Source: Bifidobacterium sp. B4142
Lineage (GTDB): Bacteria; Actinomycetota; Actinomycetes; Actinomycetales; Bifidobacteriaceae
DNA length: 64,000 nt
Reading direction: 5' to 3'
NCBI RefSeq assembly: GCF_026537325.1
Contig: NZ_JAFNMJ010000004.1
Location: 62,001 to 126,000 of the forward strand
The notes under the pieces were generated by a model. It did not search any database. It saw nothing but the letters and a program-made list of their open reading frames with translations, and was not told where the DNA came from. Position numbers and translations under genes: made by a program. This document shows positions 1-9,598 of the stretch, one piece after another (within the stretch, counting starts at the first letter, position 1; each line of letters opens with the position of its first letter).

Positions 1-2893
1 TTACATTAGGCCCCTCGGCGATTGTGGCGTTCCAGGCGTAATCTGGGGCGACAATCCTCACCGGGTCGGCTGTGACGTGAGCAGGGTCGGCAGGATTCAT
101 CCTGGCCAAATAGGTGGCGCCCAACTGCTGCCAGACATAATAGGATTGTCCCTTCTGATCCTGGAAGTAGCTCATATCCAAGGACATGCCGACACTTCCA
201 TCAGCGGCAAGGGCCAGGGGACGCCCGTCGGAACGAGTCACGGCTTGCGGCCGCTCCCAGTTGGAAGCAACGGTCGGGTCGAGGTCATGACCTCCGGCAT
301 CCTGCTTGAGCTGCATATAGACGGCCTTGCCATTGGTCCACTGGTTTCCGTATCCCGCCATGAACAGGACTGTCAACCTGCCGTTGATCTCGTGAATCTC
401 GGGCGCCCAGAAGCTGTGCATGATCGGCTGCCCCTCTGCATCAGGATCCCCCGCCTTAAGGATGATGTGTTCCTTGGCGTTGTACCCGTTGGCATCAATC
501 AACCCGGAATCCTGGCCAAGGGTGTCAGCCAGATCGGCGATGGCATCGGCCATCCGCAGGGGCATATGGGGACTGCCATGCTGCCAGGTGCAGTCTCCTT
601 CAATGTCGTTGGTGGCGATCATGAGGTACTTGGTATCCACCCGTTCATGACCGTCCACCTGCCGCTTCCACTGCCACTTATAGATGGAGGGGTCAGCGCG
701 CTCCTCAGCGAAAGGAACTCTGTAGGAGGTCTGGCCAATGGTGCCGGTGACCTCATATTCCCCGACTTTGTTCAAGTCAAGATGCGAGGTATCCCAGTCT
801 TTGATGGGCAGTGAACCTGTGGAACCATCGGAATAGGTCAGTCGAGCGGTTTTCGGCAGCTTCAATCCGTTTGCTGAACTCCCCTTGGTCACGGTGATGT
901 CCTTGAAATCGTTCACGCCGGTGTTGGCCAGACGACCGAATCGGGTTTGCAGGGCCTTGACACGGTCCTGATCAATGACGATGGACGAACCGTGGCGATA
1001 GTCATCAATACCCTGAACCTTTGACGCCGGTTGGCTGCCGCCGACTGTGGCGAACCGCCCAACATGAACAGGCCCATGCGCGGAATCCTTGTCCTTGAGC
1101 TCAGCGAAACTGGTGTACTTGGGCACTCCGTTGTCGTCATACCACCCGATCATGGTGGTCTTGGACGCCGTATCGTAGACCCCGTAGGGGCTGTTGACCC
1201 CGTTGGTTTCGCCCAGGTCAATCAGGCCTGCGGAATTCGGGGACTCCTCATAGGCAAGCAGGTCAGCAGACCGGGCAAAAAGCAGATGACCGGGACTGTC
1301 CGGCACATCCGTCCCCCGGTTGGTGCGCACGGAGAGGATACCGTAAGACCCATCCCCCATCATGAAAATCGAGGGATCCTTGAGGCTGCGCGCGTAGTCC
1401 CTGGTGTTCTGGTTGACGGGCTGCGAGGCGTAACCCAGTGGGAAGAAGATGCCATAGTTGCCGTTGTAGGGCTGGTACCGCCCCGAAGCTTCGTCCTTGA
1501 GGGCCAGATGCATGCTGTGCGCGATATCGCCGTTGTTGGCAGTATCCGCCGAGGTCGCATTACGGTCGTAGGCAAGGAGGGTGCTGGCCTTCGACTTGGG
1601 AAGGACTTTCACCTCGAAGTCTTTGACAATAGGTTCAGCAACTCCCGCAGCTGTGATTGTGGCAGTGATCCGTCCAGAGACAGGTTTGTCGCCAGCTATG
1701 GAGACCAGTCCCCCGTCTTGGATGGAGATGCCGGAAGCGGCCTTCAGCTGCAGAGTCGTATGATCCGGAGCCACAGGAAGCTTGGTCCCCGAGGCGATCA
1801 GGGGCGGGATGACGTAACCGTCAGCCGCCTCCTGCAACCTCTCGGCCTTGGTCTTCGTACTCGGTTTTACGGTGATGCGGTAGCTCTTGCTGCCGGTCAA
1901 TCCACGCACTGTGGTGGTAGCCGTCATGGTTACCGTTTGATCCTGAGCGCCGGAGGGCGGCTGGTTGACCATACCTGTATCAGTGATGACCGAAGGATCC
2001 GATGAGGACCAGGTTACCGTGCCTCCTGCTGTGGGAAGTGCCAGGTAGTCGCCGTCCACGCTCTGGTCATGGAAGCCCAGGGCATCGATGCGTCCGTCCA
2101 CCAGTTCGCTCCTGTGGATGTTGGCGTCGACAGTGCTGATGCTCTTGACCTTTCCAGCGTCCAGAGCCCTGCCGTAGACGCGGAAGTTGGCCACCTGGCC
2201 CTTGAAATTCACATCCTTCCAAGGCGAGTGGCCGATGGTGTTGAGGCTCTGGTCGCCAATGTCGGCAGTCGTGACGGGAACCTTGCCAGAGGCGACCTCC
2301 TCGCCATCGACATAGAGCTTGGCCATACCGTCCGACCCGTCCAAGGTGGCCGTCACCGACATCCACTGGTCGGCCCGGACTGCACAAGAACCCGACTGGA
2401 CCAGATGCTCGGTCCCCTTCGCCTTGATGCCTACCAGGGGCTGGCGTCCGAAGGCGCAATTGAGGGAGCTGAACAGGTATTCCTGGTTGGAGGCGTTGCC
2501 GATGTTCCACATGAAGTGGAAGCTCTTCAGCATGTCGGGATCCGCCTTGACCTCCATCTGGACGGTAGCGGAGGACTTGCCGGAAAGCAGATCCGCAGGC
2601 AGCCGAACCCAGCTGCCCCCTCCGCTCCAGTCCCCACCGGAGAGGAACAGCGATTGATCCTTCCACAGATCGTCTCCCGGATTCTGCACCTGGGCCTCAC
2701 CAAAGGCGCTGCCAGAGGCGGTATTGGCGACCGTGTGCCCGTCCGATGGCTTGCTGGCAAAGGAGTACTCGGCCAGCAAATCCTCGGTGGGCAGGGTTTC
2801 AACAGCACTTGCTGCTGCAGGGATGAAAGCCAATCCGGCCAAGGCGGTCAGAATCGCCATCATCCAGGCGATCATTCTTCCACATCGTTTCAC
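1..2893 (-). CDS. GH43-family secreted glycosidase, C-terminus outside window
   Basis: The frame stays open from 2893 to the left edge (964 codons), so the C-terminus is missing. I chose GTG at 2893: it gives a basic n-region (KRCGR) before a hydrophobic stretch ending in AAASA, a classic signal peptide, and it overlaps the stop of the upstream gene as GTGA, with GGAG upstream. The ATG at 2875 would lack the basic residues. After the signal come a concanavalin/LamG-like domain (about 35-230) and Ig-like modules with WSSSDPS-type strands (about 240-430). A first propeller-like stretch follows (LKDPSIFM), then a GH43-like catalytic region: ADPSIYKW (likely base Asp), SFWAPEI, LDMSYF (likely pKa-modulating Asp) and AEGPNV (likely acid Glu960). 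GH43 members mostly remove arabinofuranose or xylose from plant polysaccharides. The substrate here is inferred, not shown. It is probably translationally coupled to the upstream GH43 gene. Confidence 0.85.
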   Translation of the reverse strand, partial: MKRCGRMIAWMMAILTALAGLAFIPAAASAVETLPTEDLLAEYSFASKPSDGHTVANTASGSAFGEAQVQNPGDDLWKDQSLFLSGGDWSGGGSWVRLPADLLSGKSSATVQMEVKADPDMLKSFHFMWNIGNASNQEYLFSSLNCAFGRQPLVGIKAKGTEHLVQSGSCAVRADQWMSVTATLDGSDGMAKLYVDGEEVASGKVPVTTADIGDQSLNTIGHSPWKDVNFKGQVANFRVYGRALDAGKVKSISTVDANIHRSELVDGRIDALGFHDQSVDGDYLALPTAGGTVTWSSSDPSVITDTGMVNQPPSGAQDQTVTMTATTTVRGLTGSKSYRITVKPSTKTKAERLQEAADGYVIPPLIASGTKLPVAPDHTTLQLKAASGISIQDGGLVSIAGDKPVSGRITATITAAGVAEPIVKDFEVKVLPKSKASTLLAYDRNATSADTANNGDIAHSMHLALKDEASGRYQPYNGNYGIFFPLGYASQPVNQNTRDYARSLKDPSIFMMGDGSYGILSVRTNRGTDVPDSPGHLLFARSADLLAYEESPNSAGLIDLGETNGVNSPYGVYDTASKTTMIGWYDDNGVPKYTSFAELKDKDSAHGPVHVGRFATVGGSQPASKVQGIDDYRHGSSIVIDQDRVKALQTRFGRLANTGVNDFKDITVTKGSSANGLKLPKTARLTYSDGSTGSLPIKDWDTSHLDLNKVGEYEVTGTIGQTSYRVPFAEERADPSIYKWQWKRQVDGHERVDTKYLMIATNDIEGDCTWQHGSPHMPLRMADAIADLADTLGQDSGLIDANGYNAKEHIILKAGDPDAEGQPIMHSFWAPEIHEINGRLTVLFMAGYGNQWTNGKAVYMQLKQDAGGHDLDPTVASNWERPQAVTRSDGRPLALAADGSVGMSLDMSYFQDQKGQSYYVWQQLGATYLARMNPADPAHVTADPVRIVAPDYAWNATIAEGPNV

Positions 2894-5800
2894 TTCTGCT
2901 CATCTCCGTCCATGGCTGTTGCCGGCCCCTGTCGACGGACGAAAAACCTACAGACGGCAATGAGAACCAGCCCCAGGCTTGCTGCCAGCAGGAGACTTGG
3001 AACCTTTGACAGGTCCACACCTGTGGCGGAGAGGGAGGGGCGAGCCTGTGCCTGCGGGTTCGCAGTACCGGATGGATTGCCGGATGATGAATGCCCCGGC
3101 TTCTGAGTGTTGTCTTTGTCGGGTGCAGGCTGGGCGCTGCGAATCTGGGTCAGTTTGACCTTGTAGGTCCTTGTGGTGGCCTTATCGGCTGCTGTGACCG
3201 TGATCGTCAGCATCCTTTCAGCTGATCCAGAAGAGTCCAAGGTCAAGGCGACAGTAGCCTGATCATCCGTGGCGAGAGCGGCGATGTCAGTCTCAGTCAG
3301 TCCATGCAGGTCGGCGAGCGCCAGCGTGGCAGTACCCGCCAAGGCCTGCGCCAGGTCCACTGGTTGGCCGGCCACGGTCAGAGACTTGAGGCTGGCGTCA
3401 TTGGAGAGGACCTTGACCGTGACCTCCACGGGCATCCGAGAAGCATCTGCAGCGATTCCGCTCACTCGGAAGGTTCCGGGGTGGTTGTAGGAGGACGGAT
3501 CCACGGCATCCCAAGCCACCTTCACCTGCTCCTTGCTTCCGTCAGCCTTGGTCAGCTCCACCTGGGCAGGAAGATTCGGCGTGGGATCCTGACCGACCTT
3601 CGTCTCTACAGACATGGCCGGAACCGAGGCGACCGCCACATGGGGCGCATAGGCCTCCAGGACCTTCTGATACTGAGCCCTGGTCACTGGCAGGACAGTG
3701 CCGTGCCGTGGTTTGCCGCCGTCCGTATTGGTCGGGAAGTTGGCCTCGGGCATCTTGTCGCCGATCACCTTCCACTGGTCGGCCTTGGATATATTGTTCG
3801 TGGCCATCGGCACATAGTGGTTGGGGCCACCGTGGTAATTGGGCTGATCGGCAAAGAGGTAGTACTGATATCCGTTGACATCCCCATCGTTCGCCCGGAA
3901 AAGCGATGGGCCTTCGCCGGCGCTGAAAGTACCGCCGTAGCCGTTGGCCTGCCCGCCGCCGATGCGCTCCCCGACCAGGGACCAGTCGTTGGCATCACCG
4001 GATGCGGCAGTCGGATAGGATCCGGCAACCTTGGCCAGAAGGTCCTTGGACTTCTCCTGACGCAGGGTCATGGTCTTCTCGTCCTTGTAGACGCGATAGT
4101 AGTTGCCATCCTTCTTCTGCACGGTGGCATCGATGGATCCCGAGCCGGGCTGACCCCTGCGGTCTGCATCGATCCAGACCTGGGGCTTGGAGAAGTTGAT
4201 GAAATCGTCAGTGGTGACATACATCATCCGGTTGTAGGTCAGCGCGGTCCTTTCAGCCGGATCGGTGCCCGGATACAGGTTGGAGGCCCAATAGACCACG
4301 TACTTGCCGATCTCGGCATCGTAATAGGCCTCAGGCGCCCAGGTGTTCCCGGCATAGTCGGTGCTCACCTTGACATGCCGCTCCTGGGACCAGTGGGTCA
4401 GATCATCCGACTCCCAGATCTCGATGTATTTGGATCCGTTGGCCTGGGCACCCATGAAACCGCTCAGGCTTCCGGGCGCATTGGGACGTCCGGATATCTT
4501 CAGATCGGTGGCCAGCATGTAGAACTTGTCACCTTCCTTGGACCTCATGATGAAGGGATCGCGAAGTCCCTGCTCGCCCTTGCTTGAGGTGAAGAGTGGC
4601 GAACCGTTGTTCAGCGTGTTCCAGTCCAAGGCATTGTTGCCCTTGGATGCAGCCAGACTGATCTTCTCGCCGCCGACGCCCTCGCCGGTGAAGAATGCCC
4701 AGACATAGGCCTGATCCTTGGAGTTGTCGGCAGGCATGGGCTGCACCTTAAGGGTGAACTCCTTGACCAGCCTGCTGTCGCCATGCCTGACCTCCAAGCT
4801 CAGGACCACGGTTGCAGCCGGCTTGCCAGCGGCGGGACGGTTGACCTTTACCGTCTTGGAAGAGCCGTTGACGCCATCGACAATGACCGCGCCGGCCGTT
4901 CCCGGATCCTTGACGGACCAGGTGAAGGTGGAGCCGTGCTCACCGAGCGTAGGTATGGAGACATTGGTTCGCACATCGTCGGCATTCTCAATGCCCACGG
5001 CATCCAGATCAGCCTGCGCCTGCTCCTGATCACTCGGAAGATGGGGAACTAAAACCTGATAGGCCTTGGTGCGAGTGACCCCGTTCAGGCTGAAAGTGGC
5101 CGTCAGAGTCACCTGCGCGTCCGGCTGCCCGGAAGCAGGCCTGTTCACGGTGACTGACCCGTCACCAGCTACTGCCAGGGCCGGTGAATCGGATGCCCAG
5201 TCCAGATGCACGCCCGAGAGATCCGTGGGAAGGGTGAAGTTCTCACTCGCCTGAGCAGGGACCGCTACCGTCGGCATGATCTTCTCCAAGGCCTGGCTGG
5301 TATAGAGCCCCTTGACCGCAGCGGAATCCATGGCCTGATCGTAGATGGCGTAATCATCGACCTCGATCTTGCTCTTGGGATCGGGATAGGAGGATTTGCC
5401 CAGGTAGGCGACCAGATCCCCGTAATTGCCGAGACCGCCTTGAGGTATGGAGTAGGTGGAAGAACCCAGCGGAGCGCCATTGAGATAGGAGCTCATCGTT
5501 CCTGTGGAGCCGCTGATGACTGTGGTGTACAGGGCCATGTCACCAGTGGATTTGGAGCCGGATGAGGGAGCCCCGGTGGATCCCGGACCCACTTCGGTGC
5601 CCCATGGGGACTGGTTGGGCTGATTGGCGGTCGCCGTGGTCATTACCGCCTTGACCCGCCCCGCAGGGTTGGACGAGTTGAGCAGGAAATACCCTTTGGT
5701 GGTATCTGCGTTCCCTATGTAGGCCGCTGAAGTGTTCATAGATCCGGAATTATTCTTCAGCCAGATCGAAACAGTAAGGTCCTGCTTATCCTTCAAGGCA

Positions 5801-6063
5801 CCGGTGGGAATGACTACGTCCTGGGTGCCGGTCAGCACGAGGCGACCATCCTTGACGGAAGCATCGCCTTCCAGAGTGGCGTCACTGTGACCGTCAGAGC
5901 CCTCGTTGGCTATGGTCCGGCCGCTGGGGGCAACATCGAAGGAATAATGGATCAGCGGTTTCTCTGCCTCCTCACCCGATGCGACAAGGGGCAGCAACAA
6001 CCCCGATGCCAGTGTTACACACCCTAGGAGCAGCCCCAGGGCCCTCTTTCCATGTCCGTTCAT
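2890..6063 (-). CDS. Cell-surface GH43 glycosidase (probable alpha-L-arabinofuranosidase)
   Basis: 1057 residues. An N-terminal signal peptide (KRALGLLLG...VASG) is followed by a LamG/concanavalin-like domain (about 35-255) and two Ig-like modules (about 265-445). The GH43 five-bladed propeller spans about 455-810 and shows all three catalytic landmarks: LRDPFIM (base Asp), SIDATV (pKa Asp) and AGEGPSLF (acid Glu). WAPEA and PRHGTVLPV support the family call. Behind it are a bacterial Ig-like domain (about 820-890) and a further beta module. The tail has ARPSLSATG, a transmembrane helix and FVRRQ, resembling a sortase signal in which LSATG replaces LPXTG. ATG at 6063 has AGGAAGAGG upstream. 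It is the middle gene of a three-gene GH43 set, 147 bases after the upstream one and overlapping the next by 4. The GH43 subfamily, and hence arabinan, arabinogalactan or arabinoxylan as substrate, cannot be settled by eye. Confidence 0.9.
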   Translation of the reverse strand: MNGHGKRALGLLLGCVTLASGLLLPLVASGEEAEKPLIHYSFDVAPSGRTIANEGSDGHSDATLEGDASVKDGRLVLTGTQDVVIPTGALKDKQDLTVSIWLKNNSGSMNTSAAYIGNADTTKGYFLLNSSNPAGRVKAVMTTATANQPNQSPWGTEVGPGSTGAPSSGSKSTGDMALYTTVISGSTGTMSSYLNGAPLGSSTYSIPQGGLGNYGDLVAYLGKSSYPDPKSKIEVDDYAIYDQAMDSAAVKGLYTSQALEKIMPTVAVPAQASENFTLPTDLSGVHLDWASDSPALAVAGDGSVTVNRPASGQPDAQVTLTATFSLNGVTRTKAYQVLVPHLPSDQEQAQADLDAVGIENADDVRTNVSIPTLGEHGSTFTWSVKDPGTAGAVIVDGVNGSSKTVKVNRPAAGKPAATVVLSLEVRHGDSRLVKEFTLKVQPMPADNSKDQAYVWAFFTGEGVGGEKISLAASKGNNALDWNTLNNGSPLFTSSKGEQGLRDPFIMRSKEGDKFYMLATDLKISGRPNAPGSLSGFMGAQANGSKYIEIWESDDLTHWSQERHVKVSTDYAGNTWAPEAYYDAEIGKYVVYWASNLYPGTDPAERTALTYNRMMYVTTDDFINFSKPQVWIDADRRGQPGSGSIDATVQKKDGNYYRVYKDEKTMTLRQEKSKDLLAKVAGSYPTAASGDANDWSLVGERIGGGQANGYGGTFSAGEGPSLFRANDGDVNGYQYYLFADQPNYHGGPNHYVPMATNNISKADQWKVIGDKMPEANFPTNTDGGKPRHGTVLPVTRAQYQKVLEAYAPHVAVASVPAMSVETKVGQDPTPNLPAQVELTKADGSKEQVKVAWDAVDPSSYNHPGTFRVSGIAADASRMPVEVTVKVLSNDASLKSLTVAGQPVDLAQALAGTATLALADLHGLTETDIAALATDDQATVALTLDSSGSAERMLTITVTAADKATTRTYKVKLTQIRSAQPAPDKDNTQKPGHSSSGNPSGTANPQAQARPSLSATGVDLSKVPSLLLAASLGLVLIAVCRFFVRRQGPATAMDGDEQK

Positions 6064-6210
6064 TAACGGGCCTCTTCCTGTGTAATGCCATCACATCATT
6101 GCGGTGGCTCTTGAATGCTCCCAAGAACAGCTGATTCCAGGAGCCTTTTGTCTTGGACTGCCAATGCCGGCCATTCCTCGAAAACCCATAGGAACAGCCG
6201 GTCAGAACAG

Positions 6211-9189
6211 TCATCGCCTGGATGCCGACCTATACCCGGCCGATCGCAACCAGCAGATTGCCAGGACTGCGCATGCGAGCGCAGCCAAGGCAATGACGCC
6301 AACGGATGCACCTGTTTGAGAAAGCCCCGGATGCTGTGAAACCGACCCAGCACCTCCTGCCTTGACTTGTTCAATGGGAGATGTCTGGGAGGGGTGGGTA
6401 TCCGACGTGCCAGGCACGCCAATGTCTGCAGCCTTGGTGACAAGCCCGGTCACCTTGGTCGAGGATGGCTTGACCAGCTTGTCGGTGTACCCCTGATAAT
6501 CGACTCTGATATCTCCGGAAACCTCATCCGGCACAGTCAGCGCCGCCTTCCCATCGGCCCCCAGTTTCACATCGGCCGTCCAGGACTGACTCAGCCTTGA
6601 TGCCGGGCTTTGCGTGATGCTCACGGTGCCAGCCACATCACCCTGGTCTTCGGCCTTGACGGTCACGCTCAGCTTGCGGCTGTCCGGGGCATAATCAGCC
6701 TGGGTCGTAGAGGCGACCGGTTCCAGATGTGAGGGATTGGCTGTGGTGTACCTATGCATGGCTTCCAGAACATTCCGAGGCACGGCCACGAAAGCCCCAT
6801 GCCTCTTTGGGGTGGGCATGCCACCATCCGTGACATACCCGGTGACGCCCTTGCCGGGCTTCTTCTGAGTAAACCATCCCGGCGTCTGCGAAAGCCTGTG
6901 GGACCAGTCTGTTTTGCTCAGATCCGTCTTGCTGGTCATGAAGGGTTGATAACCCCCCGAATCAGCCATGATGACCATGGCGTCACCGGCTTCGTTCTGG
7001 TTGACGTCATCCTTGTTCAGAGCTATGGATTCCGGCCCCTCAAAGGGAAGCAGCCGCTGGTCGAGCAACCGCCAGGTGCTGGTCTCATCAGCATCGGGAT
7101 CCGAACTGGACGTGGTGCAGGTCAGGCACTTCGACCGTTCCAGGAAGGTGGACTTGCCATCCACCACGTAGGATCCTGCGGCACCGTTCTCCTCGTTTTT
7201 GGTCATTCGGTAGTAGTAGCTGCCGATTTTGAAAACCGTGGAGTCAATGCGCGAGTATCCGGTGTCCTGCCAGTCCTTGGCGGGGGTGAAGGTCTTGAAG
7301 TCCCTGGTGATGGCATAGCGCACGATGTTGTACGGGGAACCCTTCTTCCCGGTGACGGCCGTCGAGCGTGAGCCGTCGGTATAGGCCCTTGAGGAGAAGA
7401 AGACCACATAGGCGTTCAGCGCGTCATCCCAGAATGCCTCAGGAGCCCAGGTCATCCCCTGGTTGGGGGAGTTGACGACGATGCCTGCATCCGAACCGTC
7501 CTCGGCGTTGGTCCGCGTCCAATTGACCATGTCCTTGGATTTCCAGGCTTCGATCTTCAGCGAACCATATTGCTGGTTCTGACCCCAGCCCTGGCGCGAG
7601 ACCTTCAGATCGGTGGCGATCATATAGTATTCGTCGCCATCATGCGAGCGCAGCACATATGGATCGCGCAGGCCGGTGGTGTCCGTCTTGGAAGTGATGA
7701 CGGGGTCACCGTTGTTAATGGGGCTGAATGAGAAGAAGTCATTGCGCTTGGTAGAAGTCGCCGATTCATACAGAGCCTCGCCGATCTTTCCTCCTGTCTT
7801 GTCCGCGTCAGAGAGAAAAGTGACCGCGGCGTACCCGACATTCGGCGCAGACCGTGGCTTCTCCTTGACCACGACATCAACGCTGCGCGATACGGTGCGC
7901 CCATTGCCCGCCTTGGCGGTGGCCGTCAGACTGACCTTCTTGGAATCGCCCTGCCCATAAGAGGGTCGGGTGACGATTCCGGCGCCCCGATAGGGGTCAG
8001 CTGCACCATTGGCTGGTGCCTGGTAATTACTGTCCGTCGGACTGATACGACCAGGATCGGAAGAGGCCCAGGTGACGTCAACATCATGTCTAGGTCCCTT
8101 GGCCAGCAAAGGCAGGTTCCCTGTCGCCTGGGACGGAATCCCGGCGAGCAGAGCATCCACATCATCTTGGGCGGCCGTTTCCGGATCCAGGGGTTTGACG
8201 GTTACGTCGACTGAACTGACCAGTCTGCCAGCCCGGCTGGTGGCGGTAATGGTGCTGGTTCCAGCCTTCACAGCCTTGACCTTGCCCTTGGCATCGACCG
8301 TGGCTACAGAGGGATTGGACGAGGCCCAGCTCACCTCCTGGCTGATGGCATTCTCAGGCGTGATTGTTGCGGTCAGCTGCCGCTCATCGTTCTCCGTCAA
8401 GGCCAGGGATCCGTTCACCAGGCCGGTTCCGGTCACGGTTATCCCAGTCGGCATGACCAGATCGGCCCCCTTGTAGATCTTCAGGTCATCAATAGCGCCA
8501 TTCCAATAGGCATCGCCCTGATAGAAGGATTTGCCGATGTAGGTGGTGGAGCCCCCCAGATCGGAGAGCTTGATACCGGTCTTGGCCTTGATTCCCACCA
8601 ACTTATTGTCCCTGAGCAGGGCCATGGAATCATCCTTGATGATGATTCGGAAGTCATGCCAGATTCCGTCATTGTTGTCGAGCTGCTCCTTGAAGGAGGG
8701 CTCATTGTGCCAGCCATTTTCCGCAACAGCCAATTTGGCGCTGGTCTTGCTCAGATAGAAGAAAAGGTAATGCGAAGCATCCTTGCCGATAGCCAGCGAG
8801 AAGTAATTGCCATCGTCAGCATGCCTCGACTTGGCAGCGAAGTCGATGGTCGCCTCGTTGCCTATAGACTCGAAGATCTCCGAAGGCAGCTGAGCATATT
8901 GAACGTTTTTTGAAGCATCCGACTGACCGTTCTGCAGATTCAGCGCCTCGTTTCCGTTTCGGTCTCCGAAGGCCCCAATGGATGCCCCGCCGTGAAGAGT
9001 CATGGCATAGCCATTGACTGAATCCGATAAGTTTCCCTGGCTAAAGTCATAGGAGGCAACCGGGGTCAGTGATCTGGTTTCCTGCCCTTGTGCCTCAGGA
9101 CGCTCAAGGGCATATGCCGTACCTCCCGCGAAGGACAGCAACATCGGCAGGGTCACCATGACCGACACCAATGTTTTCATTTTTTTCAT
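6211..9189 (-). CDS. Cell-surface GH43 glycosidase with Big_2 domain
   Basis: About 992 residues from ATG 9189, chosen because it opens a good signal peptide (MKKMKTLVSVMVTLPMLL...AYA) right after GGTGGTGGAG. The frame extends 43 codons upstream without signal character. Domains in order: signal (1-27), LamG-like (about 35-210), a Big_2 Ig fold (about 230-330; SWASSNPSVATVDAKGKV), an Ig-like linker, then GH43 (about 455-780). The GH43 landmarks are LRDPYVL (base), RIDSTVF (pKa) and FEGPES (acid). A C-terminal beta module leads to HPGLSQTGASV, a transmembrane helix and a basic tail, an LSxTG-type surface anchor. It is probably the promoter-proximal gene of the set. The leader reaches to about 9.5 kb and holds a LacI-like palindrome at 9420-9433. 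Arabinofuranosidase is the likeliest activity; a xylosidase cannot be excluded. Confidence 0.88.
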   Translation of the reverse strand: MKKMKTLVSVMVTLPMLLSFAGGTAYALERPEAQGQETRSLTPVASYDFSQGNLSDSVNGYAMTLHGGASIGAFGDRNGNEALNLQNGQSDASKNVQYAQLPSEIFESIGNEATIDFAAKSRHADDGNYFSLAIGKDASHYLFFYLSKTSAKLAVAENGWHNEPSFKEQLDNNDGIWHDFRIIIKDDSMALLRDNKLVGIKAKTGIKLSDLGGSTTYIGKSFYQGDAYWNGAIDDLKIYKGADLVMPTGITVTGTGLVNGSLALTENDERQLTATITPENAISQEVSWASSNPSVATVDAKGKVKAVKAGTSTITATSRAGRLVSSVDVTVKPLDPETAAQDDVDALLAGIPSQATGNLPLLAKGPRHDVDVTWASSDPGRISPTDSNYQAPANGAADPYRGAGIVTRPSYGQGDSKKVSLTATAKAGNGRTVSRSVDVVVKEKPRSAPNVGYAAVTFLSDADKTGGKIGEALYESATSTKRNDFFSFSPINNGDPVITSKTDTTGLRDPYVLRSHDGDEYYMIATDLKVSRQGWGQNQQYGSLKIEAWKSKDMVNWTRTNAEDGSDAGIVVNSPNQGMTWAPEAFWDDALNAYVVFFSSRAYTDGSRSTAVTGKKGSPYNIVRYAITRDFKTFTPAKDWQDTGYSRIDSTVFKIGSYYYRMTKNEENGAAGSYVVDGKSTFLERSKCLTCTTSSSDPDADETSTWRLLDQRLLPFEGPESIALNKDDVNQNEAGDAMVIMADSGGYQPFMTSKTDLSKTDWSHRLSQTPGWFTQKKPGKGVTGYVTDGGMPTPKRHGAFVAVPRNVLEAMHRYTTANPSHLEPVASTTQADYAPDSRKLSVTVKAEDQGDVAGTVSITQSPASRLSQSWTADVKLGADGKAALTVPDEVSGDIRVDYQGYTDKLVKPSSTKVTGLVTKAADIGVPGTSDTHPSQTSPIEQVKAGGAGSVSQHPGLSQTGASVGVIALAALACAVLAICWLRSAGYRSASRR

Positions 9190-9419
9190 GCACTCCACCA
9201 CCTTTGGCTCATCGGGATACCACAATCCCGCCTGCAGTGTCATGCCGACTACTGGCTTGGCTTCGATGACTACCCTTGAGCCGACACGACAAGTATTCAT
9301 AGATGGGTCATGACTCATGATTGATCATCACGTCAGCACCTATGCCAAAATCCATTCTGGCATCTGCGATTAGCCACTGTCCCTGAAAAGAATAACGATT
9401 CAATAACAATAGATTCTCA

Positions 9420-9433
9420 GTATTAGCGAATAC
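9420..9433. promoter_or_regulatory. Possible LacI-type operator upstream of GH43 genes
   Basis: GTATTAGCGAATAC is a 14-base near-perfect palindrome centred on GC, with one mismatched pair. It sits about 230 bases before the start of the first GH43 gene, in an AT-rich stretch (9360-9440) likely to hold the promoter. LacI-family repressors of sugar genes often bind such CG- or GC-centred palindromes. No regulator gene lies nearby, so the assignment is tentative. Confidence 0.3.
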
Positions 9434-9512
9434 GAACAGCAGGCATTCCCCTACCGTACGGATCGAGGAACCATGCAACTGGGGCTCGACGCTGAAACCC
9501 GATGCCTCAAAT

Positions 9513-9559
9513 AAAAAAACGCCGCAGACCGGATTCATATCGAATGCTGGTCTGCGGCG
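9513..9559 (-). terminator. Intrinsic terminator of ilvC
   Basis: Perfect 11-base inverted repeat (CGCCGCAGACC at 9520-9530, GGTCTGCGGCG at 9549-9559) followed on the minus strand by seven T (9513-9519). It lies 40 bases after the ilvC stop. The 9319-9598 spacer otherwise holds the presumed GH43 promoter region and no convincing gene. Confidence 0.88.
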
Positions 9560-9598
9560 ATGCCAGGAAAATAGCAGCCGATACTCAGAACCTAGCGG

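Noticed and set aside
77-814. Open plus-strand frame of 245 codons (and similar ones to 5.6 kb) opposite the GH43 genes
   Set aside because: The minus frame carries signal peptides, domain folds and GH43 catalytic motifs; the plus frames are GC-driven antisense shadows without motifs or ribosome-binding sites.
9308-9538. 76-codon minus frame between ilvC and the GH43 genes
   Set aside because: It overlaps the ilvC terminator, has no ribosome-binding site and no recognisable features.
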